Of a stretch of DNA of 64,000 nucleotides, positions 30,027 through 39,514 are shown in pieces. Origin of the DNA: Candidatus Paracaedibacteraceae bacterium (GTDB taxonomy: Bacteria; Pseudomonadota; Alphaproteobacteria; Paracaedibacterales; CAIOTO01); contig JAUYTZ010000006.1 of NCBI GenBank assembly GCA_030694965.1, positions 1-64,000 on the forward strand, given 5' to 3'. The stretch's first letter is position 1; each line of letters begins with the position of its first letter. The translations under genes and the position numbers were made by a program. The notes below the pieces were generated by a model, which saw nothing but the letters and a program-made list of their open reading frames with translations, had not been told where the DNA came from and did not search any database.

Positions 30027-31202
30027 ATGCAATTGTTCGATGTTGTCGTTGTTGGCGCAGGCCTTGCAGGTCGATTGTTTGCCATAGGACTTGCAAAACG
30101 CGGCATAACTGTCGCGTCAATTGACCATGAAGATAGCTCACACATTTTAAATGCAACACGTGATGGTCGCACGACGGCGATTACGCTTGGTTCTAAGCGC
30201 TTATTTGAAAACCTTAATTTATGGGATGCAATCGCTCCTCATGCGCAACGCATTCAGCAAATTCGTGTATTTGAAAATGGCTCACCATGGACACTTGATT
30301 ATGATGCAAAAGATGTATCAGAAGATCCTATGGGCTATATAGCTGAAAACTTTTTCATCCGTTCATCTTTGTATCAACACACTCCCGACAATATTACAGT
30401 ATTTTCCCCCTCTACTATCAAAACATGCGAGCGAACAGATGCGCATGCAACAGTCACTCTAACAACAGGCGAAATCCTTCGCGCTCCTCTACTTGTTGCT
30501 GCTGATGGGCGCTATTCAAAATTGCGTTCACAAACAAATATTCGCTTAACGGCAAATGATTACGATCAAAATGCGCTTGTCACACACATTATTCATGAAA
30601 AACCACACAATGACACGGCCTATGAAATCTTCACGAAAGAAGGGCCTCTTGCCGTTCTACCATTACTTGACGACCCCGAAACAGGCCAACACAAATCTGG
30701 CATCGTATGGTGCAAACCACGTAATTTTAATTGGGCTTCTTTGGATGATCAAGCTTTAAAAAACATGTTTCAAAAAACCTTTCCCTATCATGGAGAGGTT
30801 GTATTTTCATCAAAACGTTGGACATATCCGCTTGGCTACACAAAGGTCAGTTCAATGATTGACACGCGCATTGCACTTTTAGGTGACGCAGGCCATGTTG
30901 TGCATCCAATAGCTGGACAAGGCGTAAACTTAGGCTGGCGTGATGCAGCTATTTTAATTGATGAACTTGCCGCAGCTAAGGCGCAAGGTCTTGATCTTGG
31001 CTCTCCCTATTTATTACAAAGATATGATCAATTACGCAAATTTGATCGATTAAGCGTATTATGGGCAACCGATGGGATTAGCTGCTTGTACCAATCACAA
31101 TTCCCTCCTTTAAAATTTGCACGTAACGCAGCTTTTGCTATTTTAAATCGCGTCATGCCCTTTAAGCGTGTCGTTATGCGCCATGCAATGGGGATAATTT
31201 GA
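30027..31202 (+). CDS. UbiH/COQ6-family FAD-dependent ubiquinone hydroxylase
   Basis: 391-residue flavin monooxygenase. It has an N-terminal dinucleotide motif VVVGAGLAGRLFAIGLAKRG, the middle motif LLVAADGRYSKLR (DG motif) and the FAD-ribityl motif LLGDAGHVVHPIAGQGVNLG. These are diagnostic of the UbiH/UbiF/UbiI/COQ6 family that hydroxylates the ubiquinone ring. Which ring position it modifies cannot be decided; alphaproteobacteria often have one broad-range UbiL/UbiM-type enzyme. GGAG precedes the ATG. Confidence 0.9.
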   Translation: MQLFDVVVVGAGLAGRLFAIGLAKRGITVASIDHEDSSHILNATRDGRTTAITLGSKRLFENLNLWDAIAPHAQRIQQIRVFENGSPWTLDYDAKDVSEDPMGYIAENFFIRSSLYQHTPDNITVFSPSTIKTCERTDAHATVTLTTGEILRAPLLVAADGRYSKLRSQTNIRLTANDYDQNALVTHIIHEKPHNDTAYEIFTKEGPLAVLPLLDDPETGQHKSGIVWCKPRNFNWASLDDQALKNMFQKTFPYHGEVVFSSKRWTYPLGYTKVSSMIDTRIALLGDAGHVVHPIAGQGVNLGWRDAAILIDELAAAKAQGLDLGSPYLLQRYDQLRKFDRLSVLWATDGISCLYQSQFPPLKFARNAAFAILNRVMPFKRVVMRHAMGII

Positions 31203-31265
31203 ATTTTTTTATTGTATAAAATTAAAGCATGCTTTTTAATAGAGCTATCATAGATGGAGTAAATT

Positions 31266-31778
31266 ATGTCAGAAAAGAAAACAATAAATGCAGATGCAGA
31301 AAATGCAAATGCGAACGCAAATGAAAATAATGAAATGAAAGTTCCTTTCGGTATTGTAACACAGTATGTAAAAGATCAATCATTTGAAAACCCAAATCCA
31401 GTTGAAGCTTTTTTGGATACGCATGAAACACAACCAAGCATAAGCATTGATATTTCTGCAAATGCAAAAAAAGTACGCGATGGCTTGTTTGAGGTTTCAC
31501 TTGATTTAACAGCTAAAGGCTTTATTGATGATAAAAAACCACTTTTCATTGCTGAACTTACCTATGGTGCAATTGTTGCTGTTGATGAGGCACAAGTACC
31601 CGCTGAGTCTATGGCGCCACTTTTGATGGTACACTTCCCAACGCTATTGTTTCCTTTTGCACGCGCAATTATCGCTGACATGACACGCAACGGTGGATTC
31701 CCTGCATTAATGCTAAACCCAATTGATTTTGGTGCGATGTATCAAGCACAACAACAAAATCAGACAGCTGCAGCCTAA
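31266..31778 (+). CDS. secB: Protein-export chaperone SecB
   Basis: 170 residues, acidic, with the SecB core (VPFGIVTQYVKDQSFENPN, then FEVSLDLTAKG, then HFPTLLFPFARAIIADMTRNGGFPALMLNPIDF). It holds preproteins unfolded for SecA. The Asn- and Ala-rich N-terminal stretch (about 8-22) is a local low-complexity insertion. GGAG upstream; an intrinsic terminator follows. Confidence 0.96.
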   Translation: MSEKKTINADAENANANANENNEMKVPFGIVTQYVKDQSFENPNPVEAFLDTHETQPSISIDISANAKKVRDGLFEVSLDLTAKGFIDDKKPLFIAELTYGAIVAVDEAQVPAESMAPLLMVHFPTLLFPFARAIIADMTRNGGFPALMLNPIDFGAMYQAQQQNQTAAA

Positions 31779-31875
31779 GAAGCATAGCGGTTCAAATACA
31801 AACTTGAATTGCTACATCACAGTTCTTTGACACAACATAGATACGTGTGCTGCACATGTCTTTTTGGTGTTATTT

Positions 31876-31910
31876 AAAACCTGTTTTTTCACAAATAGGT
31901 TTTTTATTTT
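31876..31910 (+). terminator. Intrinsic terminator after secB
   Basis: The stem AAAACCTGTTT / AAATAGGTTTT (one wobble) with a six-base loop is followed by a T-rich run (TTTTTATTTTTT). It lies about 100 bases beyond the secB stop and before hemA. Confidence 0.7.
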
Positions 31911-31954
31911 TTGCAAAACATATAACAAATAAAAACAAATGAGAAAAAATAATA

Positions 31955-33187
31955 ATGAACGGATATGCGACGTTTTTTCAAAAAAAAATTCAAGAATTAC
32001 GTTCAGAACATCGTTACAGAGTTTTCACAGACCTTGAACGTTTCCAAAAGAATCCACCTTTTGCGTCATGGCACCCACCTATTCAGCACGAACAAGACCC
32101 AAAGCCAAGAACAGTTGCTGTGTGGTGCACCAATGATTATTTAGGATTAAGCCATCATCCTGAAACTATTAATGCTCAAATAAAAGCAACAGAAACGTAT
32201 GGGACAAGTTCTGGCGGCACACGCAATATTTCAGGCACAACTCATCTTCATAATTGCTTAGAAAAAAAAGTTGCAGAGCTCCATCAAAAAGAACGTGCTC
32301 TTTTATTTAGCTCTGGGTATGTAGCAAACGAGGCAACCCTTACAACACTTGGTGAACAACTGCCAAATCTTGTTTTTCTAAGCGACAAAAACGTGCATGC
32401 ATCTATGATTCAAGGTATGCGTCATAGTCGTGCAGAACGCATTATATTCAAACACAGCGATTTAAATGATCTTGAAAATAAACTAAAATCTATCGAGTAT
32501 AACCGTCCTAAAGTTATTGTGTTTGTTTCTGTTTATTCAATGGATGGCGACATTGCCCCAATCAAAGAAATCAGCGCACTTGCTAAAAAATACAATGCGC
32601 TTACTTACCTTGATGAGGTTCATGGTGTTGGTGTTTATGGACAAGGAGGCGCAGGCGTTTCTGCAGAACTCGGACTTGCAAGCGATATTGATATTATTCA
32701 AGGGAACTTTGCAAAAGGGTTTGGGGGATTTGGCGGCTACATAGCAGGTAGCGATTCTTTTGTTGACTTTATTCGCGGTTATGCTTCTGGGTTTATCTTC
32801 ACGACATCTTTACCTCCGGCAATTACAGCAGCAGGATTGGCCGCAATGGACGTGCTTGCAAAAGATCCATCTATTCAAGAAAGTTTTCATGAACGTGTTG
32901 CTTATTTAAAGGATAAACTCACAAAAAGTATAGTTCCATTTTATGATACAGGAAGCCACATCATCCCAATTATTGTAGGAGATGCTGCAAGGTGCAATCA
33001 ATTATCCTATCAGTTATTAACAGAGCACAATATCTATGTACAACCTATTAATTACCCAACGGTAAATCGGGGATCAGAACGCTTAAGGATAACAATAACT
33101 CCTCATCATTCATTTGAATTAATTGACCATTTTGTATCAGCGCTTTCTGAAATTTGGCAGCGACTTGAATTAAAAATAGCTGCTTAA
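31955..33187 (+). CDS. hemA: 5-aminolevulinate synthase
   Basis: 410-residue PLP enzyme of the alpha-oxoamine synthase family. It condenses glycine and succinyl-CoA, the C4 (Shemin) route to heme found in alphaproteobacteria and mitochondria. Key elements are the N-terminal NGYATFFQKKIQELRSEHRY, then CTNDYLGLSHHP, then SGGTRNISGTTHLHNCLE, then YLDEVHGVGVYG and the PLP-lysine region NFAKGFGGFGGYIAGS. The lysine region differs from the usual GTLGKAFG form but keeps the Lys. It supplies heme to the oxidase made by the cox and cta genes. Confidence 0.95.
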   Translation: MNGYATFFQKKIQELRSEHRYRVFTDLERFQKNPPFASWHPPIQHEQDPKPRTVAVWCTNDYLGLSHHPETINAQIKATETYGTSSGGTRNISGTTHLHNCLEKKVAELHQKERALLFSSGYVANEATLTTLGEQLPNLVFLSDKNVHASMIQGMRHSRAERIIFKHSDLNDLENKLKSIEYNRPKVIVFVSVYSMDGDIAPIKEISALAKKYNALTYLDEVHGVGVYGQGGAGVSAELGLASDIDIIQGNFAKGFGGFGGYIAGSDSFVDFIRGYASGFIFTTSLPPAITAAGLAAMDVLAKDPSIQESFHERVAYLKDKLTKSIVPFYDTGSHIIPIIVGDAARCNQLSYQLLTEHNIYVQPINYPTVNRGSERLRITITPHHSFELIDHFVSALSEIWQRLELKIAA

Positions 33188-33345
33188 GCAACAAGATTTA
33201 CTGAGAACATTGAAGTTTCAATTAACTCATATTAATATTAAATTTAACTAAAAATTACAATTAAATCTACATAGTATTAGGTTTACCTTCCTAATTTTGA
33301 TACAGTTACAGGTATATATTATGTATTGCATCGTGAGACTTTTTT

Positions 33346-34473
33346 ATGAGCACTAAAATACCATTTTCTAAAGCAGACTCTAACTCTAATAATGAAAATT
33401 TTCGAACATATGTTCTTTCTGGCGGCGGCACAGGTGGACACTTATTCCCAGCATTAAGTCTCGCTGATGAAATCGAAACAGCAGGACATAAAGCATTGTT
33501 AGTAACAGATAATAGAGGTCTTGCTTTTTTCAAACACAACCAACGCATGCCATCACTTGTTTGCACAATTGTTAGAAATCATTGGTTGTTTGGAAAATTT
33601 GTATATCCTTTTAGTCTTGGTTTTCAGATCCTAAGATGCTTTTTATGGCTCAGCAAAATTAAACCAACAGCTGTTATTGGTTTTGGTGGATACCCTTCCT
33701 TTCCCTGTGTATTCGCAGCTCAATGTATGCGTATTCCAACTATTTTGCATGAAGGCAATTCATTCCTAGGAAAAGCAAATCGTTATTTACTACCAAAAGC
33801 AAAAAAAGTTGTTTTATCTTTCCCCCCAACGAAAGAACAATTACTTGATAGTCGTTTTCATGTGACAGGCAATCCTGTTCGAAAGGGGGTCTGTGAATTA
33901 ATAAATAATACATACATAGCGCCAACAAAAGAAAATCCCTTTCACATCCTTGTTGTTGGTGGCAGTCAAGGCGCAAAAATCTTTTCCACGCTTATCCCTG
34001 AGGCTATATCAAAACTTCCAAAAACATTTCAAAAACGAATAGTTATTACACAGCAATGCCGCCAACAACAAATAGAAGAGACTGAAAATAAATACAAAAC
34101 AACCTTATGCAAAGTTAATTTAAAAATTTTTCTCTCGCCTATTGAAAACTACTATAAAGATGCCCATCTCATAATAGGTAGATCTGGCGCATCTACTGTT
34201 GCTGAGGTTGCGATTGCTGGAAAACCAACTCTTTTTATTCCTTTTCCTGGTTCGATCGAAGGCGACCAAGCCCAAAACGCAGTGCAGCTTGTCGATAAAA
34301 ATGCAGCATGGCTTATGCGTGAAACAAGTATAACACCTGAAAAAGTAGCTCGATTTTTAACAACACACTTAGAAAACTCAGATGAACTTTTAGAAAAGGC
34401 ACAGGCAATTCGATCATTTGCTTACCCAGATGCTGCAAAAAATGTATGGAAGATAGTTGCAGAGATCATCTAA
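33346..34473 (+). CDS. murG: UDP-GlcNAc:lipid I GlcNAc transferase MurG
   Basis: 375-residue GT-B enzyme converting lipid I to lipid II on the inner face of the membrane. N-terminal glycine loop SGGGTGGHLFPALSLADE; acceptor-side segments FGGYPSFP and HEGNSFLGKANRYL; donor-side GGSQGAKIFS and GRSGASTVAEVAIAGKPTLFIPFP. It precedes murC-murB in dcw-cluster order, though a 210-base gap with a palindromic repeat separates it from murC. Confidence 0.96.
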   Translation: MSTKIPFSKADSNSNNENFRTYVLSGGGTGGHLFPALSLADEIETAGHKALLVTDNRGLAFFKHNQRMPSLVCTIVRNHWLFGKFVYPFSLGFQILRCFLWLSKIKPTAVIGFGGYPSFPCVFAAQCMRIPTILHEGNSFLGKANRYLLPKAKKVVLSFPPTKEQLLDSRFHVTGNPVRKGVCELINNTYIAPTKENPFHILVVGGSQGAKIFSTLIPEAISKLPKTFQKRIVITQQCRQQQIEETENKYKTTLCKVNLKIFLSPIENYYKDAHLIIGRSGASTVAEVAIAGKPTLFIPFPGSIEGDQAQNAVQLVDKNAAWLMRETSITPEKVARFLTTHLENSDELLEKAQAIRSFAYPDAAKNVWKIVAEII

Positions 34474-34514
34474 TATTTGCTAGTAATAAACACTGTTACC
34501 CTATCCGAAATAAT

Positions 34515-34541
34515 TTTTTATTCCGGACTCAGTCCGAGGGT
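34515..34541. repeat. Palindromic intergenic repeat, degenerate copy 3
   Basis: CGGACT-c-AGTCCG (34524-34536) followed by AGGGTA, in the murG-murC gap. It is shorter than the copies near pyrH and dapF but keeps the same core and right flank (TCCGAGG). Confidence 0.5.
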
Positions 34542-34684
34542 ATTTACTATTCATGAAGATATAAATGCTTAGCTTTGTTATAAACAAACGATGTATTTTC
34601 TTCATAACCACCAACGACTGTTACAAACAGAAAAAGTTATTAATAAAAAACAAAAAATGATTTATAAACTCAAAAGGAGATCCC

Positions 34685-36181
34685 ATGAATCCGCTCGGAA
34701 TATTTCCACATAAGACCCAGAAATCAATACATTTTGTTGGTGTAGGCGGAATTGGCATGAGCGGTATAGCCGAAGTTCTGCATAATTTAGGCTACAATGT
34801 CACAGGATCTGATGTTGGCGAAAACCAAAATACACAGCGTCTTACAAAAATGGGAGTCCTCATAACTATTGGACATACAGCTAGTGCAGTAGAAAACTGT
34901 CTTGTTGTTGTTGTCTCCTCAGCTATAAGGAATGATAACCCAGAAATTGTTAGAGCAAAAGCATTACATATCCCTGTCATTCAACGTGCAGAAATGTTAG
35001 CCGAGCTTATGCGTCTTAAAAAGTCTGTTGCAATTGCAGGGACCCATGGTAAAACGACAACAACTTCTCTCATGGCATCATTGTTTGAAACTGCAGGACT
35101 TGATCCAACTGTTGTAAATGGCGGCATTATTAATGCGTACAATACAAACGCGCGCCTTGGAACAAGTGACTGGATTGTTGTGGAAGCTGATGAATCAGAT
35201 GGTAGTTTTACACGCCTTCAACCAACTATTTGCGTGATTACCAATATTGACCCAGAACACATGGAACACTATAAAACGTTCGAAAATCTAGAGGCATCAT
35301 TTATTCAGTTTATTCACAATACACCTTTTTATGGAATTGGCGTGTTATGTGCAGATCATCCTGTTGTTGCAAGCTTAATGGACAAAATCACAGATCGTCG
35401 CTTAGTAACTTATGGGTTAACTAAAAACGCAATGGTCAGAGCTGTTAATATTCGCCCAAATGATAAAGGTGTAACGTTTGATATTGACCTATCAACGGAC
35501 CTTGCTCTCCACTTTAAAAGCAGTGAGTCAAACGTGCACAACTTTCCAAAACGCATTCGTGATGTCACGTTACCAATGATGGGCATGCACAATGTACAAA
35601 ATGCACTTTCACTGGTTGTTGTTGCTTTAGAACTTGATATGAGCGAGGAAATCATTCGCAAATCATTTGAAAATTTTAAAGGTGTTAAGCGTCGTTTCTC
35701 ACCTGTTGGTGTATCAGGCGGCGTTTCTATAATTGATGATTACGCACACCATCCAGTTGAAATAAAAACAGTTGTAAGTGCGGCAAAACAAGCATGTCCT
35801 GAAGGCAAAAAAATTGCTGTCGTCCAACCACACCGCTACACACGTCTTCGTGATTTATTTGATGATTTTGCACATTCATTTGAAGGTTGTGATGCTGTTA
35901 TTGTGGCACCTGTTTATTCAGCCGGTGAAGATCCTATCGATGGCATTGATTCTGTTAATTTAGCAAAAGCCATTCGCAAAACCGGCATCACACATGTTTA
36001 TGATTTAAATGAACAGCGTGAACTTCCCTATTTAATTCGATCCATTGCACACCCAGGGGACATTGTTGTCTTTATGGGGGCCGGTAGCATTACGTATTGG
36101 GCGGCATCACTTCCTGCGCAGCTTGATTCATTGTGGGATGAAAATACCCCTGCTTTTAATCAAACCGTGGTGAGCTTATGA
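34685..36181 (+). CDS. murC: UDP-N-acetylmuramate-L-alanine ligase
   Basis: 498-residue Mur ligase that adds L-Ala to UDP-MurNAc with ATP. N-terminal Rossmann motif FVGVGGIGMSGIAEVL, the ATP loop AIAGTHGKTTTTSLMAS, the central EADESDGSF and NIDPEHMEHY, and the C-terminal DDYAHHPVEIKTVV and QPHRYTR. A strong AAGGAG precedes the ATG. It overlaps murB by 4 bases. Confidence 0.97.
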   Translation: MNPLGIFPHKTQKSIHFVGVGGIGMSGIAEVLHNLGYNVTGSDVGENQNTQRLTKMGVLITIGHTASAVENCLVVVVSSAIRNDNPEIVRAKALHIPVIQRAEMLAELMRLKKSVAIAGTHGKTTTTSLMASLFETAGLDPTVVNGGIINAYNTNARLGTSDWIVVEADESDGSFTRLQPTICVITNIDPEHMEHYKTFENLEASFIQFIHNTPFYGIGVLCADHPVVASLMDKITDRRLVTYGLTKNAMVRAVNIRPNDKGVTFDIDLSTDLALHFKSSESNVHNFPKRIRDVTLPMMGMHNVQNALSLVVVALELDMSEEIIRKSFENFKGVKRRFSPVGVSGGVSIIDDYAHHPVEIKTVVSAAKQACPEGKKIAVVQPHRYTRLRDLFDDFAHSFEGCDAVIVAPVYSAGEDPIDGIDSVNLAKAIRKTGITHVYDLNEQRELPYLIRSIAHPGDIVVFMGAGSITYWAASLPAQLDSLWDENTPAFNQTVVSL

Positions 36182-37104
36182 GCGCCGAAGCAATACTAAC
36201 AATGAATGGCAGCAACGAAGATTATCTGTCCTTATCACAGGTACGTGGACGTTATGTGTTTTCATACGAACTATCAAAGATGACATGGTTTAAAGTTGGC
36301 GGTCCTGCGGAAGTTCTGTTTAAACCTAAAGATACTGAAGATCTAATTTCTTTTTTTAAACAAAAACCAAGCGATTTAGCCATAACAGTACTTGGTGCAG
36401 GATCAAACGTACTTGTACGTGACCAAGGAATTAAAGGCTGCGTCATTAAACTAGGTTCTGGTTTTTCTGACATCACATTTAATGCTAAAGAAGTCATTGC
36501 TGGCGCGGGGTGCCTTGACCGAACAGTTGTCATGGAATGTGCAGCTCAAGGATTATCAGGCCTTGAATTCCTTGTTGGCATACCAGGAACCATTGGTGGC
36601 GCGGTGTATATGAACGCAGGTGCGTATGGCCATGAAATCAAAGATTATTTAAATTGGGTTGAAGTTGTTTCATTAGACGGTATATTAACACGCTTTCAAT
36701 CATCTGAATTATCAATGGAATACCGTAAAGGCAATCTTCCTAAAGGGGCAGTCGTCGTACGCGCAAGCTTCATTCTAAACGAAAAAAAACCAGCACAAAT
36801 CATGCAGTCAATTAATGCTTATCTGCAGCAACGCGAAGACTCACAACCAGTTCGCGGCCGCACAGGTGGCAGCACATTTAAAAACCCTGCTGATCAATCT
36901 GCGTGGAAACTTATTGACGATGCAGGTTGTCGTGGACTAACCATTAATGATGCGCAAGTGTCTACAAAACACTGTAATTTTCTATTAAACCTTGATGCAG
37001 CAAAAGCCTCTGAACTTGAGCAATTAGGTGAAAATGTGCGTCAAGCTGTAAAAGAACAAACAGGAATTGAACTAGAATGGGAAATTATTCGACTTGGCGA
37101 ATAA
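36178..37104 (+). CDS. murB: UDP-N-acetylenolpyruvoylglucosamine reductase
   Basis: 308-residue FAD enzyme forming UDP-MurNAc. FAD-binding motifs TWFKVGGPAEVLFKP and LGAGSNVLVRDQGIKG; VGIPGTIGGAVYMNAGAYG; the catalytic Ser in GRTGGSTFKNP; and a C-terminal Glu region. The ATGA overlap with murC couples the two. The usual downstream ddlB-ftsQ-ftsA-ftsZ genes do not follow. Confidence 0.96.
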   Translation: MSAEAILTMNGSNEDYLSLSQVRGRYVFSYELSKMTWFKVGGPAEVLFKPKDTEDLISFFKQKPSDLAITVLGAGSNVLVRDQGIKGCVIKLGSGFSDITFNAKEVIAGAGCLDRTVVMECAAQGLSGLEFLVGIPGTIGGAVYMNAGAYGHEIKDYLNWVEVVSLDGILTRFQSSELSMEYRKGNLPKGAVVVRASFILNEKKPAQIMQSINAYLQQREDSQPVRGRTGGSTFKNPADQSAWKLIDDAGCRGLTINDAQVSTKHCNFLLNLDAAKASELEQLGENVRQAVKEQTGIELEWEIIRLGE

Positions 37105-37202
37105 TGCGTACGTTTATTTTTCAGCATGATGTTCTTTCAAAATTCAAGAGCTCGGAGTATGATGGTCATCAATAAAATAATTATAATTAAATAGATACAT
37201 AT

Positions 37203-37802
37203 ATGAAGCGCACTCTTAACGTGGAAGATATCATAAGTAATGATACCTTCTGCCAAAACAGAAATCATCATCTACAAGATCTAATCCAGATTAAAAAAAA
37301 TCGCCGCATTACTGTTGGCCCTGATGTTACTTTTTATTTTGAAAACCACCTAACCCTTTGGTGGCAAATTCAAGAAATGTTACGTGTTGAAAAAGGCGGC
37401 GAAGAGCAACTTCAAGACGAACTATTGGCATACGCTCCTCTACTTCCAAAAAAGTTTAATGACAACTCAATGGAGCTTGTTGCTACCCTCATGATTGAAA
37501 TAGATGATATTGAACGTCGCCTTCGTATGCTAAGCAATCTTGGCGGCATAGAAGAACAAATACAATTACATGTTGGCACACATTGTATTCAAGCCACTGC
37601 CGAAAATGATATTGAACGTACCGATGAAAATGGAAAAACATCAGCTGTACACTTTATCCGTTTCAAATTAGCGTCCAACCAAGTGACTGAATTTCATCAA
37701 GCAAATCAGCATATTATTTTTGAAATCACACATCCCCATTATTCACACAAAACTCTACTCAACGAATTACAACGCCAAGCACTTGCTAAAGATCTTATTT
37801 AA
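37203..37802 (+). CDS. DUF3501 family protein
   Basis: 199 residues matching DUF3501. Landmarks are LIQIKKNRRITVGPDVTFYF, then LWWQIQEMLRVEKGGEEQL, then DELLAYAPLLP, then VATLMIEIDDIERR and GKTSAVHFIRFKL. The family is cytosolic and often sits next to rubrerythrin or heterodisulfide-reductase-like genes in other proteobacteria, suggesting a redox role. No such neighbour is here. It is followed after 9 bases by the Sel1-repeat gene. Confidence 0.82.
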   Translation: MKRTLNVEDIISNDTFCQNRNHHLQDLIQIKKNRRITVGPDVTFYFENHLTLWWQIQEMLRVEKGGEEQLQDELLAYAPLLPKKFNDNSMELVATLMIEIDDIERRLRMLSNLGGIEEQIQLHVGTHCIQATAENDIERTDENGKTSAVHFIRFKLASNQVTEFHQANQHIIFEITHPHYSHKTLLNELQRQALAKDLI

Positions 37803-37811
37803 GGAAAAAAT

Positions 37812-38387
37812 ATGCTTATTCGTTACACCTTTATACAAGTATTAACAGCTATGTGTCTTACTTCAATAGTATTTTGTGAAACGTCATCCCAAGAAGATAG
37901 CATTTCCTCATTTATAGATACCTATATCGAAAGTGGCAATACCCATAAAGCACGCAAATTTCTTGATCTCTTAGAAAAAAAATATTTACCTGAAGCTCTC
38001 TTTTTAAAAGGAGTGGCGTTATTGAGTGGTCTTTATAACAATGGTACACGCAATCCCCGTGAAGCAACTATTTATTTTGGAAAAGCTGCAGCATTAAAGT
38101 ATCCACCTGCAATAGCAGCTTTAGCTGATAGTTATCTTGATGGCGACGGTGCTAAAAAAGATGAAAAAGTAGCATTTCTTCTTTATAAGCAGGCTGCTGA
38201 TTTAAATGATGGTGCAGCGCAATTTAATGTCGCTATTTTATACCGGGACGGCATAGGCACTAAAAAATCACTTAAAATGGCTTTAAAATATATGCGCCTT
38301 GCAGCAAAGCACCAAGATTTAATTCATCTTCGTGAAGATGCTGAAGAAATCATTAATGAAATCATTGAAGAAAAAAAACATAAATGA
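37812..38387 (+). CDS. Secreted Sel1-repeat protein
   Basis: 191 residues with an N-terminal signal sequence (hydrophobic about 7-21, cleavage near FCET). Sel1-like repeats of about 36 residues follow (ATIYFGKAAALKYPPAIAAL, VAFLLYKQAADLNDGAAQFN, MALKYMRLAAKHQ). Sel1 repeats are TPR-like scaffolds, and in intracellular bacteria they are often host-interacting; that role here is inference. It overlaps ctaA by 4 bases. Confidence 0.8.
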   Translation: MLIRYTFIQVLTAMCLTSIVFCETSSQEDSISSFIDTYIESGNTHKARKFLDLLEKKYLPEALFLKGVALLSGLYNNGTRNPREATIYFGKAAALKYPPAIAALADSYLDGDGAKKDEKVAFLLYKQAADLNDGAAQFNVAILYRDGIGTKKSLKMALKYMRLAAKHQDLIHLREDAEEIINEIIEEKKHK

Positions 38388-39394
38388 AGATCCAGTCCTC
38401 AAAATCAACAGTTCTTACCTACTGGCTTTGGGGGTTGTTTATTTTAATTTTAGCAATGATTATGCTGGGTGGTGCGACACGTCTTACTCATGCAGGGCTG
38501 TCTATTATTGAATGGAAACCTATTCGTGGCATTGTTCCTCCACTAACGCTTAGCGACTGGATGCTTGAATTCACTAATTACCAAAAGACTCCTGAATACC
38601 TGTTAGTAAATAAAGGCATGTCCCTTGATGATTTTAAATTTATTTTTTGGATGGAGTTTTCCCATCGTTTCCTAGGTCGCCTTATTGGCCTTTATTTAGT
38701 ATTTCCAATGGTGTTTTTTTGGATACGCGGAGTTCTTACAAAGCGCTTAAAGTGCACGAGTGTCACCATGCTTATCTTACTCGGATTTCAAGGGTTTCTA
38801 GGCTGGTATATGGTAAAAAGTGGTCTTACACAGGATCCAATGGTAAGCCCATATCGCCTTGCCATTCATCTACTTATGGCCTTTGTTTTGGTTGGCACGA
38901 CCCTAAATGCTATTTATCACTTAAAAGCACAAAATCTCACTGAAAAAAACGCTGGGGCTAATCGGTGGAGCTTAATCAATTTATCACTTATAATTATTAC
39001 TGTTTTTTATGGAGCGCTTGTCGCTGGTCATAAAGCAGGACTTATTTACAACACCTTCCCCCTTATGGAAGGGCAATGGCTTCCGTCTGAATGGAATTTT
39101 CATAAACCGCTTTGGATTAATTTTTTTGAAAACCATGCAATGATACAGTTCATGCATCGCCAACTAGCCTATCTTGTTACTATTTCAGCTTGTATTGGAC
39201 TTTACAAACGCTGGATCACGCAGTGGTATGGCATCGTCATCATAGGGCAGGTTGCATTAGGTATAATAACGTTGCTATACAGCGTTCCAGCTGCACTTGG
39301 CACACTTCATCAAGGATGTGCTGTCATTATATTCAGCATTGCCTTTTGGACATACATGACTAACAAAAAAAAGAGCACAATCATTTTAAAATAA
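38384..39394 (+). CDS. ctaA: Heme A synthase (COX15/CtaA)
   Basis: 336-residue eight-helix protein that oxidises heme O to heme A for aa3 oxidase. MLGGATRLTHAGLSIIEWKP is the signature with the first glutamate and heme region. Conserved His residues occur in EFSHRFLGRLIG and MHRQLAYLV, and GTLHQG lies near the end. The type without the Cys pair (alphaproteobacterial and mitochondrial) fits. Start ATG overlaps the Sel1 gene stop. Confidence 0.95.
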   Translation: MKIQSSKSTVLTYWLWGLFILILAMIMLGGATRLTHAGLSIIEWKPIRGIVPPLTLSDWMLEFTNYQKTPEYLLVNKGMSLDDFKFIFWMEFSHRFLGRLIGLYLVFPMVFFWIRGVLTKRLKCTSVTMLILLGFQGFLGWYMVKSGLTQDPMVSPYRLAIHLLMAFVLVGTTLNAIYHLKAQNLTEKNAGANRWSLINLSLIIITVFYGALVAGHKAGLIYNTFPLMEGQWLPSEWNFHKPLWINFFENHAMIQFMHRQLAYLVTISACIGLYKRWITQWYGIVIIGQVALGIITLLYSVPAALGTLHQGCAVIIFSIAFWTYMTNKKKSTIILK

Positions 39395-39514
39395 TATTTT
39401 ACATAACAACACCACACCTATATAAAAGCATGTTAAAGCACACATATTTTTCGATAGACTTGCACTGAACACTACGCTATAACATCACATGCTGTATAAA
39501 TTTGATGTTACTTT

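Noticed and set aside
31274-31340. Asn/Ala-rich start of SecB as a sign of wrong start
   Set aside because: A good GGAG site precedes the first ATG and no better start follows; a low-complexity N-terminus is tolerated in SecB.
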